Below, piece after piece: positions 28,009-37,876 of a stretch of 64,000 nt of DNA. The position numbers and the translations under genes are program-made. The stretch covers positions 124,001 through 188,000 of the forward strand of contig NZ_JAUGQQ010000003.1 of assembly GCF_030410135.1 (NCBI RefSeq), written 5' to 3'. Under the pieces are notes generated by a model. It had not been told where the DNA came from. It worked only from the letters and a program-made list of their open reading frames with translations, and ran no database searches. This stretch comes from Aequorivita aurantiaca. GTDB taxonomy: Bacteria > Bacteroidota > Bacteroidia > Flavobacteriales > Flavobacteriaceae. Numbering within the stretch: position 1 is the first letter of the stretch; the number at the start of each line of letters is the position of its first letter.

Positions 28009-28986
28009 ATGAACATTAAATTTCCCTATTCATTTTTCCTTTGCTTTTTTACCTTTCCAACCGTGTTTGCGCAGTACACCGAAATGATTAATACCAATCG
28101 TCCGGGGGGTTCACAAGGCGCTTTTGCCGTTGGTACCAACGTGCTTCAGTTTGAAACAGGATTTAGCTATGGAAAGGAAAAGCACGATCTATTGGAAACT
28201 GAAACAAATGCTTGGGCAATAGATTATTCTGTTCGTTATGGTTTCTGGAAAGAGCTCCTTGAGGTGAGCTTAATGTGTGAATTCCAATCAAACAATGTAA
28301 CGGACAACCGATCAACAACAGCAAGGGAATACAGCCTTTCAAATTTTAAAAGCAATACCTTGGGTGCGAAATATTTAATCTACGACCCATATCGAAAACG
28401 CGAATTGAAAGGGCCAAACCTTTATAGTTGGAAGGCAAACAATCGAACACAGTGGGCGGATTTAATTCCGGCAATTTCCATATATGCCGGAGCCAATTTT
28501 GATTTCGCCGACAATCCATTTACACCCGAACCAGAAGGAAAAATTAGTCCGAAATTCGTTCTTTCAACACAAAATAATTTTATTGGTGGTTGGGTTTTTG
28601 TGACGAATATTATAGTAGATCGAGTAACTACGGATTTTCCAACCTATGGATACATTGTCACGCTAACTCACGCCACCAACCGCTGGTTCTCAGTATTTTT
28701 GGAGAACCAAGGTCTTAAAAGTGATTTCTATTCAGACCAATTACTTCGCGGTGGCGCGGCAACGTTGATCAACGAAAATTTTCAGGTGGACCTTTCCCTA
28801 ACCTATAGCTTTAAAGATACCCCGTCAAAGTTTTATGGCCGTGCAGGTGTTGCCTATCGGTTTGATATGCACGACAAAGATGAATATCTGGAAGATGATG
28901 CCAATAAAGAGCTGAAAGAAAAGGAAAAGAAGGATAAAAAGGACGCAAGAGAGGAAGAATTGGTTCCAGAAGATAATGGCGAATAA
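28009..28986 (+). CDS. Outer-membrane beta-barrel, Phenol_MetA_deg-like transporter
   Basis: 325 residues with a signal peptide (cut near VFAQY) and alternating beta strands ending in aromatic residues. INTNRPGGSQGAF, FETGFSYG and FYGRAGVAYRF are typical of Phenol_MetA_deg/MetA-pathway barrels. The C-terminal 35 residues are highly charged (Lys/Glu/Asp), an unusual tail beyond the last strand, probably periplasmic. The ATG of the downstream GNAT-like protein is 10 bases on, so the two are likely cotranscribed. Ligand unknown. Confidence 0.8.
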   Translation: MNIKFPYSFFLCFFTFPTVFAQYTEMINTNRPGGSQGAFAVGTNVLQFETGFSYGKEKHDLLETETNAWAIDYSVRYGFWKELLEVSLMCEFQSNNVTDNRSTTAREYSLSNFKSNTLGAKYLIYDPYRKRELKGPNLYSWKANNRTQWADLIPAISIYAGANFDFADNPFTPEPEGKISPKFVLSTQNNFIGGWVFVTNIIVDRVTTDFPTYGYIVTLTHATNRWFSVFLENQGLKSDFYSDQLLRGGAATLINENFQVDLSLTYSFKDTPSKFYGRAGVAYRFDMHDKDEYLEDDANKELKEKEKKDKKDAREEELVPEDNGE

Positions 28987-28995
28987 TTTTATTAT

Positions 28996-30114
28996 ATGAT
29001 TACTGTAAAACAACTAACCTCCAACAGCGAACTGAAAAAGTTTGTGACTTTTCCCTTTAAGCTTTATAAAGATAGTAAATATTGGGTTCCATCATTGATT
29101 AAGGACGAAATGGAAACTTTAGATACCGAAAAAAATCCGGTTTTTCAGAATGCCGAAGCTTGGTATTATTTTGCCTATAAAAATGATGAAGTGGTTGGAA
29201 GAATTGCTGTTATTCTGAACCATTTGGAAGTGAACGAAATTGGAAAGAAAAAAATCCGTTTCGGATGGCTGGATATGGTGGACGATATTGAAGTGACCAA
29301 AGCACTTTTGGAAAAAGCTTTTGAAAAGGGCCGAGAGCACAACCTCGAATACGCTGAAGGTCCCGTTGGGTTCAGCAATATGGAAAAAGCTGGGATTTTG
29401 ACACTGGGTTACGAGGAAATGAACACCATGATTACTTGGTATCATTATCCCTATTATGCCGAGCACATGAAAAAACTTGGTTTTGAAAAACAGGCAACTT
29501 GGGTGGAATATACCCTTAAAATCCCCGAAACTATTTTCGAAAAAGTTGCAAAATTTTCGAAGATTGTTCGGGAGCGGTACAAACTTTCCGTTATTCGCTT
29601 TAAGGACAAAAAGGAGATTTTGCCTTACGTAGATGAAATGTTCGGTCTTTTAAATAAAACCTACAACACTTTACAAACCTTTGTTCCCATCCAGCAATAC
29701 CAAATTGACTATTACAAAAAGAAATATTTCAGCTTTATTCACCCCGATTATATTTGTTGCATCAAGGATGAAGCAGGAAAGTTAATTGCCTTTTCTATTG
29801 TAATGCCTTCCTTTTCCAAAGCCTTGAAAAAAGCGAATGGAAAACTTTTCCCTTTTGGTTGGAATTATATTTTGCAGGCGCAAAAAAAGAACGATACCGC
29901 TGCGTTTTATTTAATTGGAATAGACCCAGAATACCAAGGAAAAGGAGTTACGGCGATTATTTTTGAGGAAATGCAACATCTCTTTAATTCAAAAGGAATT
30001 CATACCGTTGAAACAAATCCAGAATTGAAGGAGAATACTGCCGTGCAATTGCTTTGGAAGGATTACAATCCTGTGCAACATAAGGAACGGAGTACTTTTA
30101 GGAAGGATATATAA
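28996..30114 (+). CDS. GNAT-fold acyltransferase-like protein
   Basis: 372 residues. The C-terminal half has a GNAT-type coenzyme-binding region (FYLIGIDPEYQGKGVTAIIFEEM) and ends with ETNPELKENTAVQLLW. The N-terminal half (LYKDSKYWVPSLIKDE) matches a family I recall being annotated in Bacteroidota as an N-acetyltransferase or, wrongly, as GTP cyclohydrolase. GNAT-like enzymes of this size include bacterial ceramide N-acyltransferases. The serine-palmitoyltransferase-like gene is the convergent neighbour, so an N-acyl transfer role in lipid synthesis is an attractive inference. A bidirectional terminator separates the two. Confidence 0.75.
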   Translation: MITVKQLTSNSELKKFVTFPFKLYKDSKYWVPSLIKDEMETLDTEKNPVFQNAEAWYYFAYKNDEVVGRIAVILNHLEVNEIGKKKIRFGWLDMVDDIEVTKALLEKAFEKGREHNLEYAEGPVGFSNMEKAGILTLGYEEMNTMITWYHYPYYAEHMKKLGFEKQATWVEYTLKIPETIFEKVAKFSKIVRERYKLSVIRFKDKKEILPYVDEMFGLLNKTYNTLQTFVPIQQYQIDYYKKKYFSFIHPDYICCIKDEAGKLIAFSIVMPSFSKALKKANGKLFPFGWNYILQAQKKNDTAAFYLIGIDPEYQGKGVTAIIFEEMQHLFNSKGIHTVETNPELKENTAVQLLWKDYNPVQHKERSTFRKDI

Positions 30115-30118
30115 ATTA

Positions 30119-30147
30119 AAAAATCCACCTAAATAAGGTGGATTTTC
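30119..30147. terminator. Bidirectional terminator
   Basis: AAATCCACC/GGTGGATTT perfect nine-pair stem with a seven-base loop. It lies between the convergent GNAT-like gene and the PLP enzyme gene. Confidence 0.85.
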
Positions 30148-30166
30148 CCCTATACAATAATTTGTT

Positions 30167-31435
30167 TTAGATTTTTTCGCCCATCGCTTCAGCAACGGCT
30201 GCGGAAAGACGTTTGTAAGTTCCATTCTCCAATCGCTCGCGTATGGCAGAAAAAGCCGTAAGTGTTTCTTCTATATCTTGCATTGTATGGGTGGCTGTTG
30301 GAATCATTCGCAACAAAATCAACCCTTTCGGGATTACTGGATACACTACAATTGAGCAGAAAATACCGTGGTTTTCACGAAGATCTTTTACCAAAGCCAT
30401 CGCCTCAGGAATGCTTCCTTTTAAATAAACGGGCGTTACACAGCTTTGCGTGGTGCCCAAATCAAAACCTTTTTTCCTGAGTCCGTTTTGTAATGCGTTT
30501 ACATTTTCCCATAGTTTGTTTTTAAGCTCGGGCATTGTGCGCAGCATATCCAAACGTTTTAGCGCACCTTCCACCAACTGCATCTGCAACGATTTTGCAA
30601 ACATCTGGGAACGTAAGTTGTATTTCAGATAATTCATTATTTCCTCATCGCCTGCAATAAAAGCGCCCGTGCTGGCCATTGATTTTGCAAAAGTTGCAAA
30701 ATAAACATCAATACCATCCTGTACGCCTTGTTCCTCGCCCGCTCCGGCACCTGTTTTTCCGAGTGTTCCGAATCCGTGCGCGTCATCCACAAAAAAGCGG
30801 AAGTTGTATTTTTTCTTAAGCTCGATAATTTCTTTCAACTTACCCTGTTCGCCGCGCATTCCAAAAACCCCTTCGGAAATAAGCAAAATTCCACCGCCGG
30901 TTTTTTCAGCAACCTTTTCGGCGCGTTGCAGGTTTTTTTCGATACTTTCCATATCGTTGTGCTTGTACGTAAAACGTTGCCCCAAGTGAAGACGGACGCC
31001 GTCTATAATACAGGCGTGGGCGTCAACATCATAAACAATCACGTCATCTTTTGAAACAAGTGCATCAATGGTAGAAACCATTCCTTGATAGCCAAAATTC
31101 AATAAATAAGCGGCTTCCTTGTGTACAAATGCGGCAAGTTCGCGTTGCAGTTGCTCGTGAAGATCGGTGTGGCCACTCATCATTCGAGCACCCATTGGGT
31201 ATGCCGAGCCCCATTTTGCGCCAGCTTCAGCATCTGTTTTTCTCACTTCGGGGTGGTTGGCGAGGCCCAAATAATCATTGATGCTCCAGGTTATAACCTC
31301 TTTGCCCTTAAATTTCATTCGGTTGGAAATGGGACCTTCCAGTTTTGGGAAAACAAAATAGCCTTCCGCCTGCTCGGCCCATTTTCCTAATGGCCCTTTA
31401 TCCTTGTAGATTTTATCAAATAAATCTTTCATCAA
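30167..31435 (-). CDS. PLP-dependent alpha-oxoamine synthase (serine palmitoyltransferase / cysteate acyltransferase-like)
   Basis: 422 residues. Lys251 in VYFATFAKSMAS is the PLP Schiff-base lysine; the AsxxH motif DDAHGFGTLG precedes it. GARMMSGHTDLHEQLQ and LLRMIPTATHT are family signatures. Family members condense an acyl thioester with an amino acid (serine, cysteate, glycine or alanine). Bacteroidota use such enzymes for sphingolipids or, with cysteate, for sulfonolipids (capnine). The next gene on this strand is a cysteine-synthase-like enzyme and a GNAT-like gene is convergent, which favours a sulfonolipid or sphingolipid role. Substrate not proven. Confidence 0.85.
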   Translation of the reverse strand: MMKDLFDKIYKDKGPLGKWAEQAEGYFVFPKLEGPISNRMKFKGKEVITWSINDYLGLANHPEVRKTDAEAGAKWGSAYPMGARMMSGHTDLHEQLQRELAAFVHKEAAYLLNFGYQGMVSTIDALVSKDDVIVYDVDAHACIIDGVRLHLGQRFTYKHNDMESIEKNLQRAEKVAEKTGGGILLISEGVFGMRGEQGKLKEIIELKKKYNFRFFVDDAHGFGTLGKTGAGAGEEQGVQDGIDVYFATFAKSMASTGAFIAGDEEIMNYLKYNLRSQMFAKSLQMQLVEGALKRLDMLRTMPELKNKLWENVNALQNGLRKKGFDLGTTQSCVTPVYLKGSIPEAMALVKDLRENHGIFCSIVVYPVIPKGLILLRMIPTATHTMQDIEETLTAFSAIRERLENGTYKRLSAAVAEAMGEKI

Positions 31436-31457
31436 TAATAGTGATTAAATTGGTTGG

Positions 31458-31487
31458 CAAAATTAAATAAATAAATCAGCATAGCAA
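31458..31487 (-). promoter_or_regulatory. Promoter of the alpha-oxoamine synthase gene
   Basis: On the minus strand TTG (31487-31485), a 19-base spacer and TAATTTTG (31465-31458), a full Bacteroidota consensus. The start codon is at 31435. Confidence 0.65.
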
Positions 31488-31542
31488 GATTTACGATATA
31501 TGATTTTGGTGTGCCCTATCCGCAAAAATTATATTAAATTAA

Positions 31543-31572
31543 AAAACCGATTGAAAATTTTCAATCGGTTTT
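31543..31572 (-). terminator. Terminator of the cysteine-synthase-like gene
   Basis: A 30-base perfect palindrome, arms AAAACCGATTGAAAA and TTTTCAATCGGTTTT, about 35 bases after the stop codon. Because it is symmetrical it could function in either direction. Confidence 0.8.
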
Positions 31573-31605
31573 AAATAACGTGTATCCACAAGTGTAAGTC
31601 TAAAA

Positions 31606-32643
31606 TTATTTGATGTATTCTATTTGATGGATTTCGGCAGTTTCTGAATCGAAGAAACCTTGTTTTTGCATCCATTCATCATTATAAATTTTGCTCATAT
31701 AACGAGACCCGTGATCTGGAAAAATAACAACAACGTTGCTTGCTTCGTCAAATTCCCCTTCTTCTTCCAATTGTTTTATGCCTTGCATTGCGGCACCGCT
31801 GGTATATCCAACAAATAGTCCTTCTGTTTTTGCCAATTCACGAGCTGTATGGGCACTTGCCTCATCCGTTACTTTTTCGAATTTGTCAATGATAGTGAAA
31901 TCGGTAGCAGTTGGAATCAAATTTTTACCCAAACCTTCTATTCGGTATGGATAGATTTCATTGGCATCAAATACCATTGTTTGGTGGTATTTCTGAAGAA
32001 CTGATCCGTATGCATCAATTCCTATAACTTTTATATCAGGATTTTGTTCCTTTAAAAAACGCGCCGCTCCTGAAATAGTGCCGCCCGTGCCACTGCAAGC
32101 TACCAAATGCGTAATTTTTCCCGCGGTCTGTTCCCAAATTTCTGGGCCAGTGGTTTGGTAATGGGCATCAATATTCAATTCATTAAAATATTGATTTATG
32201 TAAACCGAACCTTTAATTTCATTGTGCAATTTTTTGGCCACTTCGTAATAGGAACGTGGATCGTCTGCACTCACGTGAGCCGGGCAAACATACACTTTGG
32301 CCCCCATGGTTTTAAGCATATCAATCTTATCAGCCGAAGATTTTGAACTTACAGCCAATATACATTCATAACCTTTTATTATACTAACCATTGCGATGCT
32401 AAAGCCGGTGTTTCCGCTTGTAGTTTCAATAATGGTATCGCCTGGTTTAAGGATTCCCTTTCTCTCGGCTTCTTCAATAATATAGAGTGCAATACGGTCT
32501 TTGGTAGAGTGTCCTGGATTGAACGCTTCAACTTTTGCGAAATAATTACCTTTTAGATTCTGGGTAATTTTGTTAAGCTTTATCAACGGTGTGTTACCTA
32601 TAAGTTCCAACACGTTATTGTGGGCTTTTATTTCTTCTTTCAT
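31606..32643 (-). CDS. PLP-dependent cysteine synthase / cystathionine beta-synthase family enzyme
   Basis: 345 residues of the fold type II PLP family. PLP lysine is Lys48 in [16 protein letters not shown] ([11 protein letters not shown]) binds the substrate; the phosphate-binding loop is [10 protein letters not shown]. There is no C-terminal CBS domain. It could be an O-acetylserine-using cysteine synthase, or a cysteate-forming enzyme that uses phosphoserine and sulfite. The neighbouring alpha-oxoamine synthase favours cysteate, but motifs alone cannot decide. It has its own promoter and its own terminator. Confidence 0.88.
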   Translation of the reverse strand: MKEEIKAHNNVLELIGNTPLIKLNKITQNLKGNYFAKVEAFNPGHSTKDRIALYIIEEAERKGILKPGDTIIETTSGNTGFSIAMVSIIKGYECILAVSSKSSADKIDMLKTMGAKVYVCPAHVSADDPRSYYEVAKKLHNEIKGSVYINQYFNELNIDAHYQTTGPEIWEQTAGKITHLVACSGTGGTISGAARFLKEQNPDIKVIGIDAYGSVLQKYHQTMVFDANEIYPYRIEGLGKNLIPTATDFTIIDKFEKVTDEASAHTARELAKTEGLFVGYTSGAAMQGIKQLEEEGEFDEASNVVVIFPDHGSRYMSKIYNDEWMQKQGFFDSETAEIHQIEYIK

Positions 32644-32699
32644 AAAGAGGGTATTGGTTTTAAAATGACTTCAGCCTGAAACTGAAAATTTTAACCGCA

Positions 32700-32707
32700 C
32701 AAAGGTA
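32700..32707 (-). promoter_or_regulatory. Promoter of the cysteine-synthase-like gene
   Basis: TACCTTTG on the minus strand, about 57 bases before the ATG at 32643. No clear -33 TTG is visible. Confidence 0.5.
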
Positions 32708-32721
32708 AGTAAATATTTTTA

Positions 32722-34860
32722 TTACTCTGTAATTCCTTCCAAATCCAACAGAAATGCATAGTCCATTGCTACCTCCTTGAGTGCTTCAAAACGCCCGGAA
32801 GCGCCACCATGGCCCGCATCCATATTTGTTTGCAAAAGAAGTTGGTTGGAATCAGTTTTTTTGTCGCGAATCCTGGCCACCCATTTGGCGGGTTCCCAAT
32901 ATTGCACTTGGCTATCGTGCAATCCTGTGGTAACAAGAATGTTCGGATAGTTTCTGGCTTGCACATTATCATAGGGTGAATAACTTTTCATGTAGTTATA
33001 ATATTCCGGATCATTAGGATTTCCCCATTCGTCATATTCACCGGTAGTCAATGGAATTGAGTCATCAAGCATGGTGGTAACCACATCAACAAAAGGGACC
33101 GAAGCTATGATGCCGTTGTATAATTCCGGCGCAATATTTACTATTGCGCCCATAAGAAGCCCCCCTGCGGAACCTCCCGAAGCGTAAAGATGTTCTGGGG
33201 AAGTGTAGCCTTGTTCAATTAAATATTTGGAGGCATCAATAAAATCGGTAAACGTATTTTTCTTTTTAAGCAATTTTCCATCCTCATACCATTGTCGGCC
33301 CATATATTCTCCGCCGCGGATGTGGGCTATAACATATATAAAACCACGATCCAGCAGGCTTAAGCGCACGGATGAGAAATATGGGTCCACTGTGGCGCCA
33401 TAGGATCCGTACCCATAAATGAGCAATGGGTTTTTGCCATCTTTTTTAATTCCCTTTCTGTAAATAACCGACATGGGAATTTTTGTGCCGTCCGTTGCAT
33501 TGGCCCACAGCCTCTCGGTTTCATAGTTATTTTTATCAAATTTGCCACCCAAAACCTCTGTTTCCTTTAGTACAGTTTTCTCTTTGGTTTCCATATTGAA
33601 ATCAATTACCGAGGCGGGCGTATTCAAGGAATTATAACCGTAGCGTAATATTTTTGTGTCGAATTCTGGATTTTGCGTAGTATGTGCCGTATAGGTTTCA
33701 TTGTCGAAGGGCAGGTAATAATCCGCGTTCCCATCCCATTTTTTGATTCGTATTTGGGTTAGCCCATTGTTGCGTTCGCTGACCACCAAAAAATCCTTGA
33801 AAATATCAATATCCTCTAACAGAACATTATTCCTATGCGGAATCATATCTACCCAATTTTCTTGGGTAGTTGCGCCTTCCGCAGTTTTCATCAATTTAAA
33901 ATTAAGAGCGTTGTCCTTATTTGTCAATACATACCAATTATCGCCAAAGTGGGAAATACTATATTCCAGTCCTCGTTCCCGCGGTTGGAAAATCCTGAAA
34001 TCACCCGTGGGATTATTGGCCTCCAAAACTCGGTATTCCGATGTTAATGTACTGTATGATCCAATAACAATGAATTTTTTCGACTTTGTTTTATACACAT
34101 AGGTGCCGAAGGTTTCATCTTCTTCTGTAAATATCAGTTCGTCCGTAATGGGGTCGGTTCCCAGAGTATGGCGATAAATTCTATCGGCGCGAAGGGTTTT
34201 TTCGTCCTTTCGAGTATAAAATAAAACCGAATTATTGCTATCCCAAGTAGCGCTTCCCGTAGTTAGCGGAATACGCTCGGGATAAATTTCCCCTGTTTCA
34301 AGGTTTTTTATATATATGTCATATTTTCTTCGGCTTAACGTATCCACCCCGAAGGAAATAAGTTTATTGTCCTCGGAAACATTTAAGCCGGTAAGGTTGT
34401 AGTAGGAATGTCCTTTTGCCATTTCATTTACATCAAAAAGAATTTCCTCTTTAGCGTGAAGCGAGCCCTTTTTACGGGTATAAATTGGATAATCCTTTCC
34501 GGTTTCGAATCTGGTGATGTAAAAATAACCGTTCAATTTATAGGGAACTGACTGATCATTTTCCTTTATGCGCGCCTTCATTTCCTCGAACAGATCCTCT
34601 TTGAATTTTTTAGTGTGGGCGGTCATCGATTCATAATAAAGGTTTTCCTCCTTTAAATAATCAATAACCTTTTCATCTTCGGGATTGTTTAGCCAATAAA
34701 ATTCATCGATGCGAACATCACCGTGGGCAGTTAACTGCTTTTGGATTTTTTGGGCTTTCGGGGGAGTAATTTTCATATTAGGTTTTGAAATTTCCTGCGC
34801 ATTTATTGAAGCGGCAAAAATAAGGGATGCAATTGAAAGGAAGGCATATTTTTTCATCAT
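32722..34860 (-). CDS. S9 family prolyl oligopeptidase, secreted (PtrB-like)
   Basis: A 712-residue serine protease. The ATG at 34860 starts a clean signal peptide (AFLSIASLIFAASINAQEIS); a longer reading back to 35109 would run across the divergent ybaB gene and is rejected. An N-terminal seven-bladed propeller limits access to the catalytic domain. Nucleophile Ser564 is in ASGGSAGG, Asp in TGLHDSQVQYWEP and His in MDAGHGGASGR. It cleaves short proline- or basic-residue peptides, probably in the periplasm or outside. Divergent from ybaB by 61 bases. Confidence 0.92.
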   Translation of the reverse strand: MMKKYAFLSIASLIFAASINAQEISKPNMKITPPKAQKIQKQLTAHGDVRIDEFYWLNNPEDEKVIDYLKEENLYYESMTAHTKKFKEDLFEEMKARIKENDQSVPYKLNGYFYITRFETGKDYPIYTRKKGSLHAKEEILFDVNEMAKGHSYYNLTGLNVSEDNKLISFGVDTLSRRKYDIYIKNLETGEIYPERIPLTTGSATWDSNNSVLFYTRKDEKTLRADRIYRHTLGTDPITDELIFTEEDETFGTYVYKTKSKKFIVIGSYSTLTSEYRVLEANNPTGDFRIFQPRERGLEYSISHFGDNWYVLTNKDNALNFKLMKTAEGATTQENWVDMIPHRNNVLLEDIDIFKDFLVVSERNNGLTQIRIKKWDGNADYYLPFDNETYTAHTTQNPEFDTKILRYGYNSLNTPASVIDFNMETKEKTVLKETEVLGGKFDKNNYETERLWANATDGTKIPMSVIYRKGIKKDGKNPLLIYGYGSYGATVDPYFSSVRLSLLDRGFIYVIAHIRGGEYMGRQWYEDGKLLKKKNTFTDFIDASKYLIEQGYTSPEHLYASGGSAGGLLMGAIVNIAPELYNGIIASVPFVDVVTTMLDDSIPLTTGEYDEWGNPNDPEYYNYMKSYSPYDNVQARNYPNILVTTGLHDSQVQYWEPAKWVARIRDKKTDSNQLLLQTNMDAGHGGASGRFEALKEVAMDYAFLLDLEGITE

Positions 34861-34870
34861 TATATAATTG

Positions 34871-34899
34871 TTGAATTGTACCACAAAGTAGTAAATTTG
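34871..34899 (+). promoter_or_regulatory. Promoter of ybaB
   Basis: TTG at 34871-34873, an 18-base spacer and TAAATTTG at 34892-34899. Start codon at 34922. Confidence 0.7.
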
Positions 34900-34921
34900 G
34901 ACCAAATTAAAATATAAAAAT

Positions 34922-35245
34922 ATGTTTGGAGATTTAATGGGAATGATGGGCAAACTGAAAGAAACCCAAGAAAAAGTAGAAGCCACAAAAAAACGCTTAG
35001 ACACAGTGCTTATTGGTGAAGCAAGCCACGATGGCCTGTTGAAAATAACACTTACTGCCAACCGGAAAATAAAATCCATTGCAATTGATGACAGCCTCTT
35101 GGAGGACAAGGAGCAACTGGAAGACTATTTAATACTAACCTTAAACAAAGCAATCGAAAAAGCCACAAATGTGCACGAAACTGAAGTTGCAGCCGTAGCA
35201 AAAGAAGGAATGCCCAACATTCCTGGTTTGGATATGTTTAAATAA
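34922..35245 (+). CDS. YbaB/EbfC nucleoid-associated protein
   Basis: A 107-residue homodimeric DNA-binding protein recognised from the helical [20 protein letters not shown]-terminus, the strand [22 protein letters not shown] and the C-terminal helix [15 protein letters not shown]. In other bacteria this family coats the nucleoid and influences expression. It is usually near dnaX/recR; here it is isolated, flanked by a peptidase and the E1 gene. Confidence 0.9.
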   Translation: MFGDLMGMMGKLKETQEKVEATKKRLDTVLIGEASHDGLLKITLTANRKIKSIAIDDSLLEDKEQLEDYLILTLNKAIEKATNVHETEVAAVAKEGMPNIPGLDMFK

Positions 35246-35341
35246 CTAATTTCCAGTGCAAATGCCGTTGCCGAAGAGGTATTAGTTATAAAATTGATAT
35301 ACATTTTTATAATTCGCAATTGACTTGTGAATAATTAAGCA

Positions 35342-35372
35342 TTGCGAACCACGGCCGATTTCGCTATTTTTG
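35342..35372 (+). promoter_or_regulatory. Promoter of the E1 dehydrogenase gene
   Basis: TTG at 35342-35344, a 20-base spacer and TATTTTTG at 35365-35372. The ATG is at 35396. This also argues against the longer reading that would start at 35342 inside the promoter. Confidence 0.7.
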
Positions 35373-35395
35373 CAATAATCAAAAAAATTTATAGA

Positions 35396-37810
35396 ATGCA
35401 GACTGACCCAAAAACTAACGGCGAAATTTCTTTCGAAGATTTTAAGGAAACCGTTCTAAACGATTATAAAATAGCAGTAACCAGCCGTGAGTGTAGTTTG
35501 TTGGGCCGTCGCGAAGTGCTTACCGGCAAAGCAAAGTTTGGGATTTTTGGTGATGGAAAGGAGATTCCCCAATTAGCGTGGGCAAAAGCGTTCAAGAATG
35601 GCGATTGGCGCAGTGGCTATTATCGCGATCAAACTTTTATGATGGCCATTGGCCAGCTTACGGTTGAACAGTTTTTTGCGGGTCTATACGCGCATACCGA
35701 TATAAAAGCCGACCCAATGAGCGCCGGAAGACAAATGGGTGGTCATTTTGCAACCCACAGTTTAAATGAGGACGGCAGTTGGAAAAACCTTACACAACAA
35801 AAAAACAGTAGCGCAGATATTTCCCCCACAGCTGGGCAAATGCCCCGTTTGCTAGGATTGGCGCAGGCATCAAAAATTTTTAGAAACGTAAAGGGGATTG
35901 AAAACAAAACCAATTTCTCCATAAATGGGAATGAAGTAGCCTGGGGAACCATTGGAAACGCAAGTACCAGCGAAGGACTGTTTTGGGAAACCATAAACGC
36001 TGCGGGTGTGCTTCAAGTGCCGATGGTAATGAGTATTTGGGACGATGAATACGGAATTTCCGTTCACGCAAAATACCAGACAACCAAAGAGAACATTTCT
36101 GAAATATTAAAAGGTTTTCAGCGAACCGAAGATGAAAATGGGTATGAAATAATCCGTGTTAAGGGCTGGGATTATCCGGAACTTATAGAGGTTTACAACC
36201 GTGCTTCCACAATTGCGCGCGAAGAGCACGTTCCCGTTTTAATCCACGTGCAACAATTAACGCAGCCACAGGGCCACAGTACAAGCGGCTCGCATGAACG
36301 CTACAAAAGTAAAGAACGTTTGCAGTGGGAGGCTGAATACGACTGTAATGTAAAAATGCGCGAATGGATAATTGCCAGCGATATTGCTACAGATGAAGCT
36401 CTAACAAAAATTGAAAACGAAATAAAAAAACAAGTTCGCGATGGAAAAAAGGCGGCTTGGGAAGCCTTCCTCGCGCCCCAGAAAAAGGAAAAGGATGAAG
36501 CCGTTTTATTGCTAGGGAATCTCGCCGAAAACAGCGCCAATAAAAATTTCGTTGAAACAATAAAGAACGAATTGACTTCGGAAACGGAGCCATTACGAAG
36601 AAATATTCTTGCCGCTGCCCGTAGAGCGTTGCGATACACCGTTAGCGAGCAGTCTTCCGAAAAGAAACAACTGCAGGATTGGATCAATAATTATTTCGAA
36701 ATAATCCAACCCAAATACAGCGCGCATCTCTATTCCGAAGCAAAGGAAAATGCCACTACAATAAAAGAGGTCCTTCCCTCCTACGCCAGCGATGCCGAGG
36801 AAGTGGACGGCCGAGTGATCCTTCGTGATAATTTTGATGCTATTTTCAGCAAGCATCCCGAAGTATTGATTTTTGGTGAAGACAGCGGTACAATTGGGGA
36901 CGTGAACCAAGGTCTGGAAGGAATGCAGGAAAAATACGGCGAACTGAGAGTTGCCGATTCGGGAATTAGGGAAGCCACCATTCTCGGACAGGGAATCGGG
37001 ATGGCGATGCGCGGCCTGCGCCCCATTGCAGAAATTCAATATCTCGATTACGTTTTGTACTCCCTGCAAATAATGAGCGACGATTTAGTAACAGTTCGAT
37101 ACCGAACCAATGGCACCCAAAAAGCACCGTTGATTGTCCGCACCCGTGGGCACAGGCTTGAAGGCATTTGGCACAGCGGTTCGCAAATGGGCGGCTTAGT
37201 TCATTTGCTTCGAGGGATGTACATTCTCGTGCCTAGCAATATGACCAAAGCCGCCGGCTTTTATAACACCCTGCTTGAAACCGATGAACCCGCTTTGGTG
37301 ATAGAATGCTTGAACGGCTACCGTTTAAAAGAAAAAATGCCAAATAATCTAGGCGAACTTAAAACCCCAATAGGGGTCGTGGAAACCGTAAAAGAAGGTA
37401 CTGACATCACGTTGGTTTCTTACGGAAGCACACTGCGCATTGTGGAAGAAGCCGCGAAGGAACTGCAACAAGCGGGAATAAATGCCGAGGTTATTGATGT
37501 GCAATCCCTGCTTCCCTTAGATTTAAATCAAGATATGGTGAAAAGCGTGGCCAAAACCAATAGGCTTTTGGTAATTGATGAAGACGTTCCGGGCGGGGCT
37601 GCGGCGTATATTTTAAACCACATTGTTGAAACGCAAGGTGCATACAAACATTTGGACAGCAAACCTCAAACACTCACCGCGAAAGCGCATCGCCCACCCT
37701 ATGGAACCGACGGCGACTATTTTACAAAACCTTCCGTGGAAGATGTATATGAAAGGGTTTATGAAATTATGCATGAGGCTAATCCGGCGGAATTTCCCAA
37801 GTTAAGATAA
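35396..37810 (+). CDS. 2-oxo acid dehydrogenase E1 component, fused alpha and beta subunits
   Basis: 804 residues from the ATG at 35396. The N-terminal half is an E1-alpha-like domain with SAGRQMGGHF and the ThDP region GNEVAWGTIGNASTSEG. The C-terminal half (about residue 455 onward) is an E1-beta domain with VLIFGEDSGTIGDVNQGLEG, IRE and GMAMRGLRPIAEIQYLDY. It decarboxylates a branched-chain or similar 2-oxo acid and transfers the acyl group to lipoyl-E2, using ThDP. The fused form is typical of Bacteroidota. E2/E3 genes are not in the window. Confidence 0.92.
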   Translation: MQTDPKTNGEISFEDFKETVLNDYKIAVTSRECSLLGRREVLTGKAKFGIFGDGKEIPQLAWAKAFKNGDWRSGYYRDQTFMMAIGQLTVEQFFAGLYAHTDIKADPMSAGRQMGGHFATHSLNEDGSWKNLTQQKNSSADISPTAGQMPRLLGLAQASKIFRNVKGIENKTNFSINGNEVAWGTIGNASTSEGLFWETINAAGVLQVPMVMSIWDDEYGISVHAKYQTTKENISEILKGFQRTEDENGYEIIRVKGWDYPELIEVYNRASTIAREEHVPVLIHVQQLTQPQGHSTSGSHERYKSKERLQWEAEYDCNVKMREWIIASDIATDEALTKIENEIKKQVRDGKKAAWEAFLAPQKKEKDEAVLLLGNLAENSANKNFVETIKNELTSETEPLRRNILAAARRALRYTVSEQSSEKKQLQDWINNYFEIIQPKYSAHLYSEAKENATTIKEVLPSYASDAEEVDGRVILRDNFDAIFSKHPEVLIFGEDSGTIGDVNQGLEGMQEKYGELRVADSGIREATILGQGIGMAMRGLRPIAEIQYLDYVLYSLQIMSDDLVTVRYRTNGTQKAPLIVRTRGHRLEGIWHSGSQMGGLVHLLRGMYILVPSNMTKAAGFYNTLLETDEPALVIECLNGYRLKEKMPNNLGELKTPIGVVETVKEGTDITLVSYGSTLRIVEEAAKELQQAGINAEVIDVQSLLPLDLNQDMVKSVAKTNRLLVIDEDVPGGAAAYILNHIVETQGAYKHLDSKPQTLTAKAHRPPYGTDGDYFTKPSVEDVYERVYEIMHEANPAEFPKLR

Positions 37811-37876
37811 CGCTAAAGTATTGTTATTAGTGGGCTAACCTGCGTATCTTATAGCGTATTTTTAAATATTAACGCT

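Noticed and set aside
34861-35109. N-terminal extension of the S9 peptidase
   Set aside because: It would overlap the divergent ybaB gene and lacks signal-peptide character; the ATG at 34860 begins a normal signal peptide.
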